From JAWXUU01 sp044426045 (GTDB taxonomy: Bacteria > Bacillota > Clostridia > Christensenellales > CAMQZB01): a DNA stretch of 64,000 nt. Under the pieces are notes generated by a model, which searched no databases, was not told where the DNA came from, and was given only the letters and a program-made list of their open reading frames with translations. Below, piece after piece: positions 54,912 through 63,123 of the stretch. The stretch's first letter is position 1. Each line of letters begins with the position of its first letter. The translations under genes were made by a program, and so were the position numbers. Location: contig JAWXUX010000003.1 of assembly GCA_044426045.1 (NCBI GenBank), positions 1-64,000 of the forward strand. The letters are read 5' to 3'.

Positions 54912-55703
54912 ATGGAAAAGTGGAAACAATTTGAAATTGATTGTTGTGAGTATTTGAATGACACATATGGCAGTGCAAATTTGGAATTTGTTCATGCTGG
55001 ATTCTCTGATTCAACTGCACCAGATATTATTGTCAAGAAGAATGGTGTGACTATTTTTAACATGGAAGTTAAAATGAATAAAGCACAAAGTGGGCAGTTT
55101 GTTGTTCTGCCAAAAGATGGAAAATTTGAATTTAGCAAAGCAAATAAATCTGAAGAAAGTTTGGCTAGTGAGATGGTTGCCTATATGAACAATCATTATG
55201 ATACATATGCAAATGTAGGTCAAAGCCTTTTGAAGATTGATATTGGTGAGCAAATATATTTCAATTGGATAAACGCTCAATTTCAAAGTAAAAATATTAA
55301 GTTTGTTGTCACTATTGATAAAGCAGGTTTTGTGGTCTTCCCAGTTGATAAATTTAGCGAATATTTTGAAATAGAGTGCGGATACAGAAGAAAGCCAAGT
55401 GGATCAAATAATGTTCCTAAAAAATGGCAATATGATGCATTATCTTATTTTAAAGCGGCTGATGCTGAAGCTGAAATCGAATGGAATGATAAAAAACTGT
55501 ATATAAAAACAACGCTGTCAGTTTCTAAAGGCACGATATATGAAGTTGGCGGAAATAGATATTTCGTGAGTGAAGTTGGAAACGGAAGATATCTCATTAA
55601 AAAACTTTCAAAAACAAATAATCCAAATGTAATTTTTAATATTGATCTTAGATGCGAGCAAGATTCGGAAGATATAACACTTTTCGAGGATGCAATAAAA
55701 TGA
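54912..55703 (+). CDS. Putative type II restriction endonuclease (PD-(D/E)XK)
   Basis: 263 residues from the ATG at 54912 (GGGGG upstream). The nuclease core reads FSDSTAPDIIV, then IFNMEVKMNKAQSGQFVV, giving the order D...E-x-K...Q of restriction-like folds. The C terminus is beta-rich (IYEVGGNRYFVSEVGNGRYL). It sits between two cytosine methyltransferases and overlaps the second by 4 nt. It could pair with either. Confidence 0.65.
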   Translation: MEKWKQFEIDCCEYLNDTYGSANLEFVHAGFSDSTAPDIIVKKNGVTIFNMEVKMNKAQSGQFVVLPKDGKFEFSKANKSEESLASEMVAYMNNHYDTYANVGQSLLKIDIGEQIYFNWINAQFQSKNIKFVVTIDKAGFVVFPVDKFSEYFEIECGYRRKPSGSNNVPKKWQYDALSYFKAADAEAEIEWNDKKLYIKTTLSVSKGTIYEVGGNRYFVSEVGNGRYLIKKLSKTNNPNVIFNIDLRCEQDSEDITLFEDAIK

Positions 55704-57037
55704 AACTAAAATTCTTTGACTTTTGTTCGGGAATTGGTTCAGGTAGATTAGGTCTTGAGCAAGCAGGAATGGAGTGTGTCGGATATTCTGAAATCAATCG
55801 CTCTGCTATCAACACGTATAAGTTGTTGCATGATACTGAAAACGAGAAAAATTATGGAAATCTCACTAAGATTAAATCTGAAGATTTGCCTGATTTCGAT
55901 GTTATGCTCGCGGGTTTCCCTTGCCAAACTTTCTCAGTTATTGGTAGACAAGATGGATTGAAAGATCCGCGTGGACAACTGATTTTCTATCTTATTGATA
56001 TACTGAAAGAAAAACGAACAAAATATTTTATTTTTGAAAATGTTAAAGGTCTTGTCACTCATGATAAGGGCAAAACAATCAAACTCATGATAAATGCTAT
56101 GAACGAAGCTGGCTACACTGTTGGTCACAAAGTCATGACTAGCATGGAGCATGGCGTACCACAAATGAGGCAGCGTGTTTATTTTGTTGGAATCCGCAAT
56201 GACCTTATCAACAATGCAATCAAGTTTGATTGGGACAACCATGTAAAATCAAAGGGCGTCGAAGATTTGCTCATCGATACAGGGAATGAAATTTTGCCTA
56301 TCGATTTGGAGTATTTCATAAAATATACAACCAATGAAACTAATCTTGGAAAGAAAACATACGAGCAACTCTTGAAACAAGAATATGTGATTATTGATTC
56401 AAGGCAGTCGGATTTGCGACTATATTATAACAGAATGCCAACGCTCAGAAGTCACCGTGATGGTGTTTATTATGTTCGTGATGGTAAGATGAGAACCCTC
56501 ACAGGTTTTGAGGCACTGCTCTTTCAAGATTTTCCAATAGAATACGCAAACAAAGTCAGGGGTGTTGTTACAGATAGGGATTTGCTCATGAAAGCTGGCA
56601 ATGCAATGACTGTTGGTGTAGTCAGGTCGATTGGCGAGAGTCTGGTGAAATATGTGGCGGGCAAAAAAGAAGAAGAACGTAAAAATGACTTGTTGGTTGG
56701 GATAGTAAAAAATAAAGAGCAAAGACAATTTTGCTTAGATAAGAAATATTACTATACATATTGTGATTCTGTGACTGGTGAAGTTGGCGAAATCAACTAT
56801 ATAGCTATGCGGCAACCAAAATCAGGCTTCGGCGAACAAGGCGTTGGTATTGAATATTATGGCAAAGTTGAAGCATATAGAAAATTATCACGTGCTGAAA
56901 TAAAATTCAACGAAGGAAAATCAAAAGCAAAACGTTGTTGCTGGGTTTTTGAAGTAAATGAATGGGTCAAACTTGATAAGAACATGATACTGCCGAATAT
57001 GAACAAAGCAGTTGTAGTGACAAGAAATTGTTTCTAA
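55700..57037 (+). CDS. DNA (cytosine-5) methyltransferase 2, with C-terminal extension
   Basis: 445 residues from the ATG at 55700, which overlaps the nuclease stop (ATGA). Motifs are FFDFCSGIGSGRLGLEQAG, GFPCQTFS with Cys75, FENVKGL, QMRQRVYFVG and AGNAMTVGVV. About 115 residues follow the last motif (from KEEERKNDLLVG), a domain that I do not recognise and that methyltransferase 1 lacks. The two enzymes are clearly different, so they should not be recent duplicates. Confidence 0.92.
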   Translation: MKLKFFDFCSGIGSGRLGLEQAGMECVGYSEINRSAINTYKLLHDTENEKNYGNLTKIKSEDLPDFDVMLAGFPCQTFSVIGRQDGLKDPRGQLIFYLIDILKEKRTKYFIFENVKGLVTHDKGKTIKLMINAMNEAGYTVGHKVMTSMEHGVPQMRQRVYFVGIRNDLINNAIKFDWDNHVKSKGVEDLLIDTGNEILPIDLEYFIKYTTNETNLGKKTYEQLLKQEYVIIDSRQSDLRLYYNRMPTLRSHRDGVYYVRDGKMRTLTGFEALLFQDFPIEYANKVRGVVTDRDLLMKAGNAMTVGVVRSIGESLVKYVAGKKEEERKNDLLVGIVKNKEQRQFCLDKKYYYTYCDSVTGEVGEINYIAMRQPKSGFGEQGVGIEYYGKVEAYRKLSRAEIKFNEGKSKAKRCCWVFEVNEWVKLDKNMILPNMNKAVVVTRNCF

Positions 57038-57047
57038 GGAGGTTTGC

Positions 57048-57788
57048 ATGGCAAAAAATATTAACAATCAATATATAACATGGCTGTCTAACGCGGATAA
57101 GCCTTGGTCTGCTGCTACTATTGGAAAATATGAAAGTGCTGTGCGAATGGTTTCTAAAGAGATGCTTGATCTTGGGGTTATAAACAAGAGTTTATATGAT
57201 ATGAACTTGGTTGAACTTGATATAAGTTATTCAGTCATTTTTCAAAATCCAGAATTCATAAAGAAAAACACAGTCGGTAACAAAATGTATAGCAATGGAT
57301 TGAAACAGTATAGATCCTATATTTCCTCTGTGATAGGTGTGCAAGAAAGTGATGTTGCTGAAATAGTTGACGGTATAAAGAGCGATGAAATACTAAGCAA
57401 TACAGAAAAAGAAATTTTGGTCGCATCGAGGGTGGGACAAGGCAAATACAGGAAACTCATATTGAACAAATATAAAAAATGTGTAGTCACTGGTGTGGAT
57501 GATACAAGATTACTGATTGCAAGTCACATAAAGCCATGGTCATCAAGTAATAACTATGAACGAATAAATGAAAACAACGGGCTGTTGCTAACGCCAACTT
57601 TCGATAAGCTTTTCGATGAAGGACTGATCACATTTAGTAAAAACGGAGAATTCAAAACATCATCTTTTCTATCTACAGCCAATGTATCAAGGTTGTTGAT
57701 CCCAACTGGGCAATATTTTGATTTAAAGATGAGCGGAGAAATGAGTATGTTTCTAGAATATCACAACGATGTGTTATTTGTGAGATAG
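57048..57788 (+). CDS. HNH restriction endonuclease-like protein (HNH_2)
   Basis: 246 residues, starting 10 nt after methyltransferase 2 with AAGGAGG in the gap. The C-terminal HNH_2 domain reads CVVTGVDD, ASHIKPWSSSNNYERINENN, GLLLTPTFDKLFDEGLI: the catalytic His and Asn positions are intact. The N-terminal 140 residues are helical and may recognise DNA. Tight coupling suggests it is the nuclease of methyltransferase 2. Confidence 0.8.
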   Translation: MAKNINNQYITWLSNADKPWSAATIGKYESAVRMVSKEMLDLGVINKSLYDMNLVELDISYSVIFQNPEFIKKNTVGNKMYSNGLKQYRSYISSVIGVQESDVAEIVDGIKSDEILSNTEKEILVASRVGQGKYRKLILNKYKKCVVTGVDDTRLLIASHIKPWSSSNNYERINENNGLLLTPTFDKLFDEGLITFSKNGEFKTSSFLSTANVSRLLIPTGQYFDLKMSGEMSMFLEYHNDVLFVR

Positions 57789-57990
57789 CAAGAGTGACGA
57801 AATAAATTAGGTATGGTTGTGGGAAGGTGCAAATTTTCCTGTGCATGTGTGGGTATTGTTTGGGTGTATATTATGAAATAGATAGGAGAAATTCTAAAGT
57901 TTTTATTGAATATTATTGTAAAGGTACATGTATATTAAAAGAAGAAAGCAAATATTAAGAATGTCAAGAGCAAAAAGTTTTTAAAAGCTC

Positions 57991-58050
57991 TTGACATTTT
58001 TTTTGTTTGGTGTTATAGTATTTTTATAAAATATACGATTGTATATTTTA
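57991..58050 (+). promoter_or_regulatory. Promoter and operator of the LexA-like gene
   Basis: TTGACA (57991-57996), 17-bp spacer, TATAGT (58014-58019). Just downstream is a perfect 10-bp inverted repeat TAAAATATAC (58027-58036) / GTATATTTTA (58041-58050) with a 4-bp spacer. It differs from the GAAC-N4-GTTC box of Gram-positive LexA. The rest of 57789-57990 shows no gene. Confidence 0.75.
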
Positions 58051-58070
58051 GGTGTGTGAGGTGAGGTTTT

Positions 58071-58667
58071 ATGAGAAGTAAGAATGAAGATAGGTTGAAT
58101 GGAATTTTTGAATATATGGGGGATGTGGCGAGAGATGAGAGTCGTGTTGCTAGTATTTCTGAGATTGCGGATAGGTTTGGGATGAAGAAGGCTAATGCTT
58201 ATCAGTATGTTTTGGAGCTCAAGGAGCGTGGGCTTGTGGAAAGCCTAGGCAAGATAGGATATGCTGTGATTGACAAGCGAGAAAAAGAAAGGTTCAACGG
58301 CGTGAGTGTTGTTGGCGAAGTTGCTTGTGGCCAGCCTATTTTTGATGAAGAGAATATTGAAGAGATTATCACTTTGCCTGAAAGATTCACGGGCAAGGGG
58401 GAGTTTTTCTTTTTGCGAGCTAAGGGTGACAGTATGATAAACGCAGGCATCAACCATGGTGATTTGGTGCTTATAAGAAAGCAAAGTACTGCGGAGCAAG
58501 GACAGATTATTGTGGTACTTTGTGAAGATAGTGAGGCTACGCTTAAGAGATTTTATAAAGAAAAAGGTAAAGCGATATTGCATCCAGAGAATGATAGTAT
58601 GGAAGATATTATTGTATTTGATTGCCGAATTCAAGGGGTTGCAATAAAAGTTATTAAGGATTTGTAG
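58071..58667 (+). CDS. LexA-like self-cleaving repressor
   Basis: 198 residues with GTGAGG upstream. N-terminal winged helix (SISEIADRFGMKKANAYQYV), then an S24 peptidase domain: cleavage site VACGQP (Cys86-Gly87), Ser121 in GDSMINAG and Lys159 in ATLKRF. The Cys-Gly scissile pair is the UmuD type rather than Ala-Gly of LexA. Likely a DNA-damage-responsive repressor of the downstream genes, acting on the palindrome at 58027-58050. It may serve the mobile element rather than the host SOS system. Confidence 0.85.
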   Translation: MRSKNEDRLNGIFEYMGDVARDESRVASISEIADRFGMKKANAYQYVLELKERGLVESLGKIGYAVIDKREKERFNGVSVVGEVACGQPIFDEENIEEIITLPERFTGKGEFFFLRAKGDSMINAGINHGDLVLIRKQSTAEQGQIIVVLCEDSEATLKRFYKEKGKAILHPENDSMEDIIVFDCRIQGVAIKVIKDL

Positions 58668-58690
58668 CAATTAGGAGGAAGAATTTATAG

Positions 58691-59404
58691 GTGACAACAG
58701 AAAATAAAACAAGTGAAATTGAAGAAAAAGTCAAGGCAGCAGTAAAAAACTTAAAGTTTAAACTTGACTATGATAAAAAGGAATATAATCAAAGAATTGC
58801 TCCTCTGTATTATTTGGAAAGGGCTGAGTGGTTATTGGATAGATATAAGGCAGATAAGGAAAGATTGCAATTGTGCTATTTAAATGGTGGTAAAAACTGT
58901 GGGTTTCCGCCATGTGAATTTGAAGCAGTGAAAGCAGATATTTTTTATTTGGAAAAGCTTAAACGTACAACACTTAAGAAGTATGCTGACGTAATTAATG
59001 AACTTTATTTGAACGAAAAAAGCAAAAAGCAATTTGCTAATGAGTATGGTATCGGGCAAGATTCGGTTACGCAACTTTATCGTATGTTAATAATAAGCTA
59101 TGCAGAAGAACTTGTGATGCGAGATATATCATATAAAGTTCCTGTATTTCAGGACAGGTTGTTGACGCAAGAGATATGTGATAAATATGAAGAGGAAATA
59201 GCCTTATTGCGGGGTGACAAGAAGGGTGTCGTTGCACTCATTGAGAGTGGTGGTATCACCTATAAAGATTTTGTTTTGCAGACAGCTGTTTATTATAGCT
59301 ATTTTCAAATAGAAAAAGTAAAGAATGTTGTGTCTGAGCCTAAGAAAGAACGAGTAAAGAAAGGTGAAGTTGTAAATACAGGAAGCGAGGAGAATTGCTC
59401 ATGA
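58691..59404 (+). CDS. Hypothetical protein, HTH-like
   Basis: 237 residues with a GTG start, AGGAGG 12 nt upstream. The middle part (KKQFANEYGIGQDSVTQLYR) looks like a helix-turn-helix. A Cys pair CGFPPC stands near residue 75. The C terminus is Lys/Glu-rich. It is in the unit behind the LexA-like gene. Family not recognised. Confidence 0.6.
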   Translation: MTTENKTSEIEEKVKAAVKNLKFKLDYDKKEYNQRIAPLYYLERAEWLLDRYKADKERLQLCYLNGGKNCGFPPCEFEAVKADIFYLEKLKRTTLKKYADVINELYLNEKSKKQFANEYGIGQDSVTQLYRMLIISYAEELVMRDISYKVPVFQDRLLTQEICDKYEEEIALLRGDKKGVVALIESGGITYKDFVLQTAVYYSYFQIEKVKNVVSEPKKERVKKGEVVNTGSEENCS

Positions 59405-59840
59405 TGCACGAATATGTTTATAAATATTTGTGTGGTGAAGAGGTGGCTGTGAGCGTGGATGATGATGTTTATGATGTGTTATCTTGCTTTGATAAACAGG
59501 AGTCAAAAAGTATAATTGGTGAGCATGTTATAAAGGTCAACAAGATAAATGATAAGGGCGAAAAAGTGAGAACATCACCACTATCAATGCTGACGGGCTC
59601 AACTGGTTAGACAATGTTGCCAACAAGCGGACGCACGGCACAATACTGAAAATCTCTTGTAAAGAATATATAAACAAGGGAAAAGAAACGCTCATCCCTA
59701 TTTCGTTCCTAGATTCGGCGGAAATAAAGTATCGCATCGCAAAAGTCACCAAGTTGAATACAATCAAGTATCTGACAAACCACTATTTCGTGCAAATTGG
59801 TAGATATAAGCAATGCGATTCGGTGAAAGTTGTGATTTAA
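59401..59840 (+). pseudogene. Frameshifted gene (one base missing in an A run) of unknown function
   Basis: The frame that starts at 59401 (MMHEYVYKYLCGEE, overlapping the previous stop) ends at 59610. From 59556 the -1 frame is open to a stop at 59838-59840 and is protein-like (TINADGLNWLDNV, KISCKEYINKGKETLIPISF), with no start codon of its own. The switch falls at a run of five A (59561-59565); six would join both parts into one protein of about 146 residues. It could be a sequencing error, a real mutation or a programmed -1 frameshift. Confidence 0.7.
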
Positions 59841-59942
59841 TTTTAGATAATCAGATTGGGTATATGCATTAAATAAGTGATGTGTTGACAATGGTACAAG
59901 TGAATGGTATAATAAAATCAAATATACAAATGGAGAAGTGTT

Positions 59943-61178
59943 ATGGGGTTATTTAACAAAAAAGAACTAACTAGAATAGCTGAATTAGAAGCTGTCCTTG
60001 AAGATTTAGGGGCATTGGACTACGTTCAAATACAGCAAAAGAAGGATGTTGTTCAAAAGCAATATGACGAGCTTGTGGCATTGATTAGCAAATCAATGGT
60101 GGAGGTATCTCGCAACAAGGATTTGCTTGATGAAATAATGTTAGATATAGATATGTCTGATTTTGGATTGTATACACCGAAATATAGTTGTATGACAAGT
60201 GAAGAGTATGCTGAAAAGATAAAAGAAAACAGAAGCATGCAGAAAGAAATGATAAAAAATAAAAAAGCACTAAACTTTTCGGATAATTGGTCACTTGATG
60301 GGAATAAGGCGAAAGGTCGTGCTATGAATAACGACAATATGAAAATGTTTTTGAGAGCATTTAACAACGAGTGTGATGTTCTGATTTCAAAGGTTAAGTT
60401 TAATAACTTTGATAAGATAGTGGAGCACATTCACAAAAGTGAATCGGCAATTAATAAGTTGAATGATAGAAATAAAATTTCGTTGAGAAAAGAGTTTGTG
60501 AATTTAAAAATTAGAGAGTTGGAGCTTGTGCATGAACATGCAGTTAAGAAACAAGATGAAAAAGAAGCAAATAGAGCTGCTAGAGAAGAAGAAAGAGAAA
60601 ATCAAAAACTTATAAAAGAGATTGAAGCAGCTAGAGTTAAAATTAATAAAGAAAAAACACATTATGACAAAGCGAAAAAACAAATATTGGAACAAATGGG
60701 TTCAGCTGATGAACAAATGAAAATTGAGCTTGAAGCTAAATTATTTGATATTGACAAGACTTTATGTGAAATAGATAAAAACTTAGCAGATGTAGATTAT
60801 AGAGAAGCAAACAGTAAGGCGGGTTATGTATATGTTATATCTAATATTGGATCATTTGGAGAGGGAGTATATAAAATTGGTATGACGAGAAGGTTAGAAC
60901 CTCAAGATCGTGTTGATGAATTGGGCGATGCTTCGGTGCCGTTTAGATTTGATGTGCATGCGATGGTATTCTCGGATAATGCTCCAAAATTGGAAAATGC
61001 ATTACATATTGCGTTTGAAAATAAAAAGGTAAATGTTATTAACGGTAGAAAAGAATTTTTCAAAGTTTCACTTGAAGAAATTGCTAGTGTAATAAGAACA
61101 AATCACGATAAATCAATAGAATTTAAGATGGTAGCTGATGCTGATCAATATCGTGAAGGATTGAAAATGAAATTATAA
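59943..61178 (+). CDS. DUF4041 protein with C-terminal GIY-YIG (T5orf172/MUG113) domain
   Basis: 411 residues, GGAG before the ATG. Residues 1-200 resemble DUF4041 (ALNFSDNWSLDGNKAKGRAM). A strong coiled coil of Lys/Glu-rich helices lies at about 200-285. The C-terminal GIY-YIG-type domain starts GYVYVISNIGSFGEGVYKIG with RVDELGDASVPF and a late HIAFENKKVN. Such proteins occur in prophages and mobile elements; the nuclease fold suggests DNA cleavage, not proven. Confidence 0.75.
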   Translation: MGLFNKKELTRIAELEAVLEDLGALDYVQIQQKKDVVQKQYDELVALISKSMVEVSRNKDLLDEIMLDIDMSDFGLYTPKYSCMTSEEYAEKIKENRSMQKEMIKNKKALNFSDNWSLDGNKAKGRAMNNDNMKMFLRAFNNECDVLISKVKFNNFDKIVEHIHKSESAINKLNDRNKISLRKEFVNLKIRELELVHEHAVKKQDEKEANRAAREEERENQKLIKEIEAARVKINKEKTHYDKAKKQILEQMGSADEQMKIELEAKLFDIDKTLCEIDKNLADVDYREANSKAGYVYVISNIGSFGEGVYKIGMTRRLEPQDRVDELGDASVPFRFDVHAMVFSDNAPKLENALHIAFENKKVNVINGRKEFFKVSLEEIASVIRTNHDKSIEFKMVADADQYREGLKMKL

Positions 61179-61193
61179 AGGTGAAATATAAAA

Positions 61194-61222
61194 AGTCATT
61201 CATTGGTGAATGGCTTTTTTTG
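61194..61222 (+). terminator. Terminator of the DUF4041 gene
   Basis: AGTCATTCA (61194-61202), loop TTGG, TGAATGGCT (61207-61215), then seven T. Confidence 0.8.
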
Positions 61223-61551
61223 TAGTCATATAATCTCGACTCATGGCTGAAAAATAACCGAAATCAAGAGGGGTATAACCCCCTTTTTTCAAGTTCGGTG
61301 AATCCCTTATGGAATGGGGGTTGTGGGGATTTTTAGTATTAAATTTAATCAAAGAATCTTTGAATTTAATCAAGTTTTTTTCAAGATTTTGGGGCGAAAT
61401 CAATAGAAATCAAGTTTAGCTGTGGTAGCTCTTAATTTGAGTGTTTATCTGAGATGAAGATGAAAACCTGAGGAAATGGCTGTTTAAGGCTTTAAAACTG
61501 GACTAAAATAAATTAAAAACCGCTTATAAAAATATAAACGGTTACGATATG
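61223..61551. other. Intergenic region without a recognised gene
   Basis: AT-rich DNA with two short inverted repeats: ggggtataaccccc (about 61274-61287) and ttaatcaaagaatctttgaa (about 61347-61366). No convincing ORF, tRNA or element could be found in it. Confidence 0.5.
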
Positions 61552-61767
61552 CTACTCTCTTCCAATGATGTAATCAACTGATACGTTGAAATAATCTGCA
61601 AGTTTGCATGCGGTTTCAAGGTTAAGTTTGGTTTCTCCGCTTAGATATCGAGCAAGAGTTGGTTGGTTTATTCCAACTGCTTTGGCAACTTGATTGACCG
61701 ACATGCCGTGCTTGAGGCGAAGCTCTTCAAAACTTGTATTAAATTTTTCATTATAGAATTTTTTCAT
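61552..61767 (-). CDS. XRE-family regulator, probably leaderless
   Basis: 71 residues, one helix-turn-helix (RLKHGMSVNQVAKAVGINQP, then TLARYLSGETKLNLETACKL). No ribosome site; TATAAT on the minus strand (61779-61774) is 6 nt before the ATG at 61767, as for the genes at 42111 and 42416. It is divergent from the DUF6809 gene, with palindromic sites between them. Confidence 0.82.
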   Translation of the reverse strand: MKKFYNEKFNTSFEELRLKHGMSVNQVAKAVGINQPTLARYLSGETKLNLETACKLADYFNVSVDYIIGRE

Positions 61768-61773
61768 GTTGAT

Positions 61774-61829
61774 ATTATATACGAAATCGCATAAAATAGC
61801 TTGACTTATACGAAAGCGTATGATAATAT
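61774..61829. promoter_or_regulatory. Divergent promoters with paired operators
   Basis: Two related palindromes, ATACGAAATCGCAT (61780-61793) and ATACGAAAGCGTAT (61809-61822). The plus-strand promoter is TTGACT (61801-61806), 17 bp, TAATAT (61824-61829), with the second palindrome in its spacer. The minus-strand -10 abuts the first palindrome. Confidence 0.7.
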
Positions 61830-61849
61830 AGAATAAAAAAAGGTGTGAT

Positions 61850-62122
61850 ATGAGTGCAATAAAGGAATTATACTACGGCAATATTGGAAGTCATGAAAGC
61901 ATAACGCCATCGGTGGCATGGAAGAAAGCTAGTGATGTTGAATACGAGCAAAACGATAAGTTGGAGGCTATGCTGACAAAAGAGCAAAATGCTGAGTTTG
62001 ACAAGTTTAAAGACTTGATGATGGAGCGAACGGCAGTCGAGTGTGCTGACATCTTTGAATATGCATTTGGAATCGGTGTAGCACTGGGATATGAATCCGC
62101 GAAGAATATAAGGAATAAATAG
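61850..62122 (+). CDS. DUF6809-like small protein
   Basis: 90 residues. MSAIKELYYGNIGSHESITP at the N terminus and FEYAFGIGVALGYESAK at the C terminus match a family common in clostridial mobile elements (DUF6809). Helical, soluble, function unknown. The weak ribosome site is AAAGGTG. Confidence 0.65.
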   Translation: MSAIKELYYGNIGSHESITPSVAWKKASDVEYEQNDKLEAMLTKEQNAEFDKFKDLMMERTAVECADIFEYAFGIGVALGYESAKNIRNK

Positions 62123-62188
62123 TTATACAAGGCAAACGCTTGAAGTGGCGATTGTCTTTTTTTTGTCGCAAGAAAATCTAAATAACTC

Positions 62189-62217
62189 TTGACAAAAAGT
62201 GTATAAAAGTGTATAAT
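62189..62217 (+). promoter_or_regulatory. Promoter of the AbiEi-like gene
   Basis: TTGACA (62189-62194), 17-bp spacer, TATAAT (62212-62217). A direct repeat aaagtgtata occurs twice in the spacer/-10 region (from 62197), a possible AbiEi-type binding site. Confidence 0.75.
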
Positions 62218-62257
62218 TTCTGTAACGGAGAATAGAATATAACAAGGAGGTAGACTC

Positions 62258-62866
62258 ATGATAGAAATTTTAAAACAATCGTATGGAATAAATTCACCTA
62301 TATTTATTGATGACATGGTCAATATTAGCGGACATTCTCGAGCTAGGGTCAATCAGCTTGTGAGAGAAATGGTTGTAAATAATCAGCTTGCGAAATTCAG
62401 TGATGGCATTTATTATATTCCAACTGTAACGATGTTTGGAAACTCAATTCTTGACCCACACACTGTTATAACGCGAAAATATTTGCAAGATGATAGCGGT
62501 CAAATTGGCATATATTCAGGCATGAGTTTGCTGAGTTTCTTTGGCGTGACAAATCAAGTGCCGTCAAGCTATGAAATCGTGACAAATAACGAAGCGACAA
62601 GGGTACGCAGTGTTGCTGTTGGGAATTTGCAAGTGAAGTTGAGAAGATCTAGAATAAAAATTAACAATGAGAACTATAAGGTATATCAGCTTTTAGAACT
62701 TATGAATCAACTTGACGTGAAGGAAAATTTCCCACCAGAAAAGATTGTTCAATACATTAAAGATAATAATATCAAGTATGCAGACATTGCAAAATATCTT
62801 GAGTATTTCCCTGCTAAAGTTTCAAAAAATTTGAATAGGGGAGGCGTGCTGTATGCATGTTTATAA
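62258..62866 (+). CDS. AbiEi-antitoxin-like / DUF6088 protein
   Basis: 202 residues with AAGGAGGT upstream. Winged-helix N terminus (HSRARVNQLVREMVVNNQLA), then the family block GIYYIPTVTMFGNSILDPHT and VITRKYL. DUF6088/AbiEi proteins are DNA-binding antitoxins of type IV systems. No nucleotidyltransferase toxin follows; the next genes form a different toxin pair, so it is an orphan or acts on another partner. Confidence 0.75.
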   Translation: MIEILKQSYGINSPIFIDDMVNISGHSRARVNQLVREMVVNNQLAKFSDGIYYIPTVTMFGNSILDPHTVITRKYLQDDSGQIGIYSGMSLLSFFGVTNQVPSSYEIVTNNEATRVRSVAVGNLQVKLRRSRIKINNENYKVYQLLELMNQLDVKENFPPEKIVQYIKDNNIKYADIAKYLEYFPAKVSKNLNRGGVLYACL

Positions 62867-62901
62867 AGTATAATTGCATATAATAAACCATGTAGAAAGT
62901 C

Positions 62902-62930
62902 TTGACATACTGATAGCGGTATGGTATTAT
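62902..62930 (+). promoter_or_regulatory. Promoter of the GNAT toxin pair
   Basis: TTGACA (62902-62907), 17-bp spacer, TATTAT (62925-62930); the spacer has an imperfect palindrome atactgatagcggtat. Confidence 0.65.
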
Positions 62931-62958
62931 ATAATTGAAAAAAATAGGGAGGTGCTAC

Positions 62959-63123
62959 ATGGCTACAGTTTCATTTTCAGAAAAAGTGATTATAACAGAT
63001 TCTCAAAAAATAAGTGAATTTAGGGATGTTATAAATTCTAAGCAAGAAAAAATATTTGCTCATAAAAAACCTTCTTGTGAAAAATTAACTAAAGAAGAAT
63101 TAAGCAAATGGATTGTAAAGTAA
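62959..63123 (+). CDS. Small putative antitoxin of the GNAT pair
   Basis: 54 residues from the ATG at 62959 (GGAGGTG upstream); the frame opens at 62935 inside the promoter. MATVSFSEKVIITDSQKISE suggests a short DNA-binding strand, and the tail is Lys/Glu-rich. It overlaps the GNAT gene by 16 nt. Size, overlap and context indicate an antitoxin. Confidence 0.65.
   Translation: MATVSFSEKVIITDSQKISEFRDVINSKQEKIFAHKKPSCEKLTKEELSKWIVK

Noticed and set aside
61200..61403. 67-residue minus-strand ORF
   Set aside because: It includes the terminator of the DUF4041 gene, has no ribosome site and matches no family that I know.
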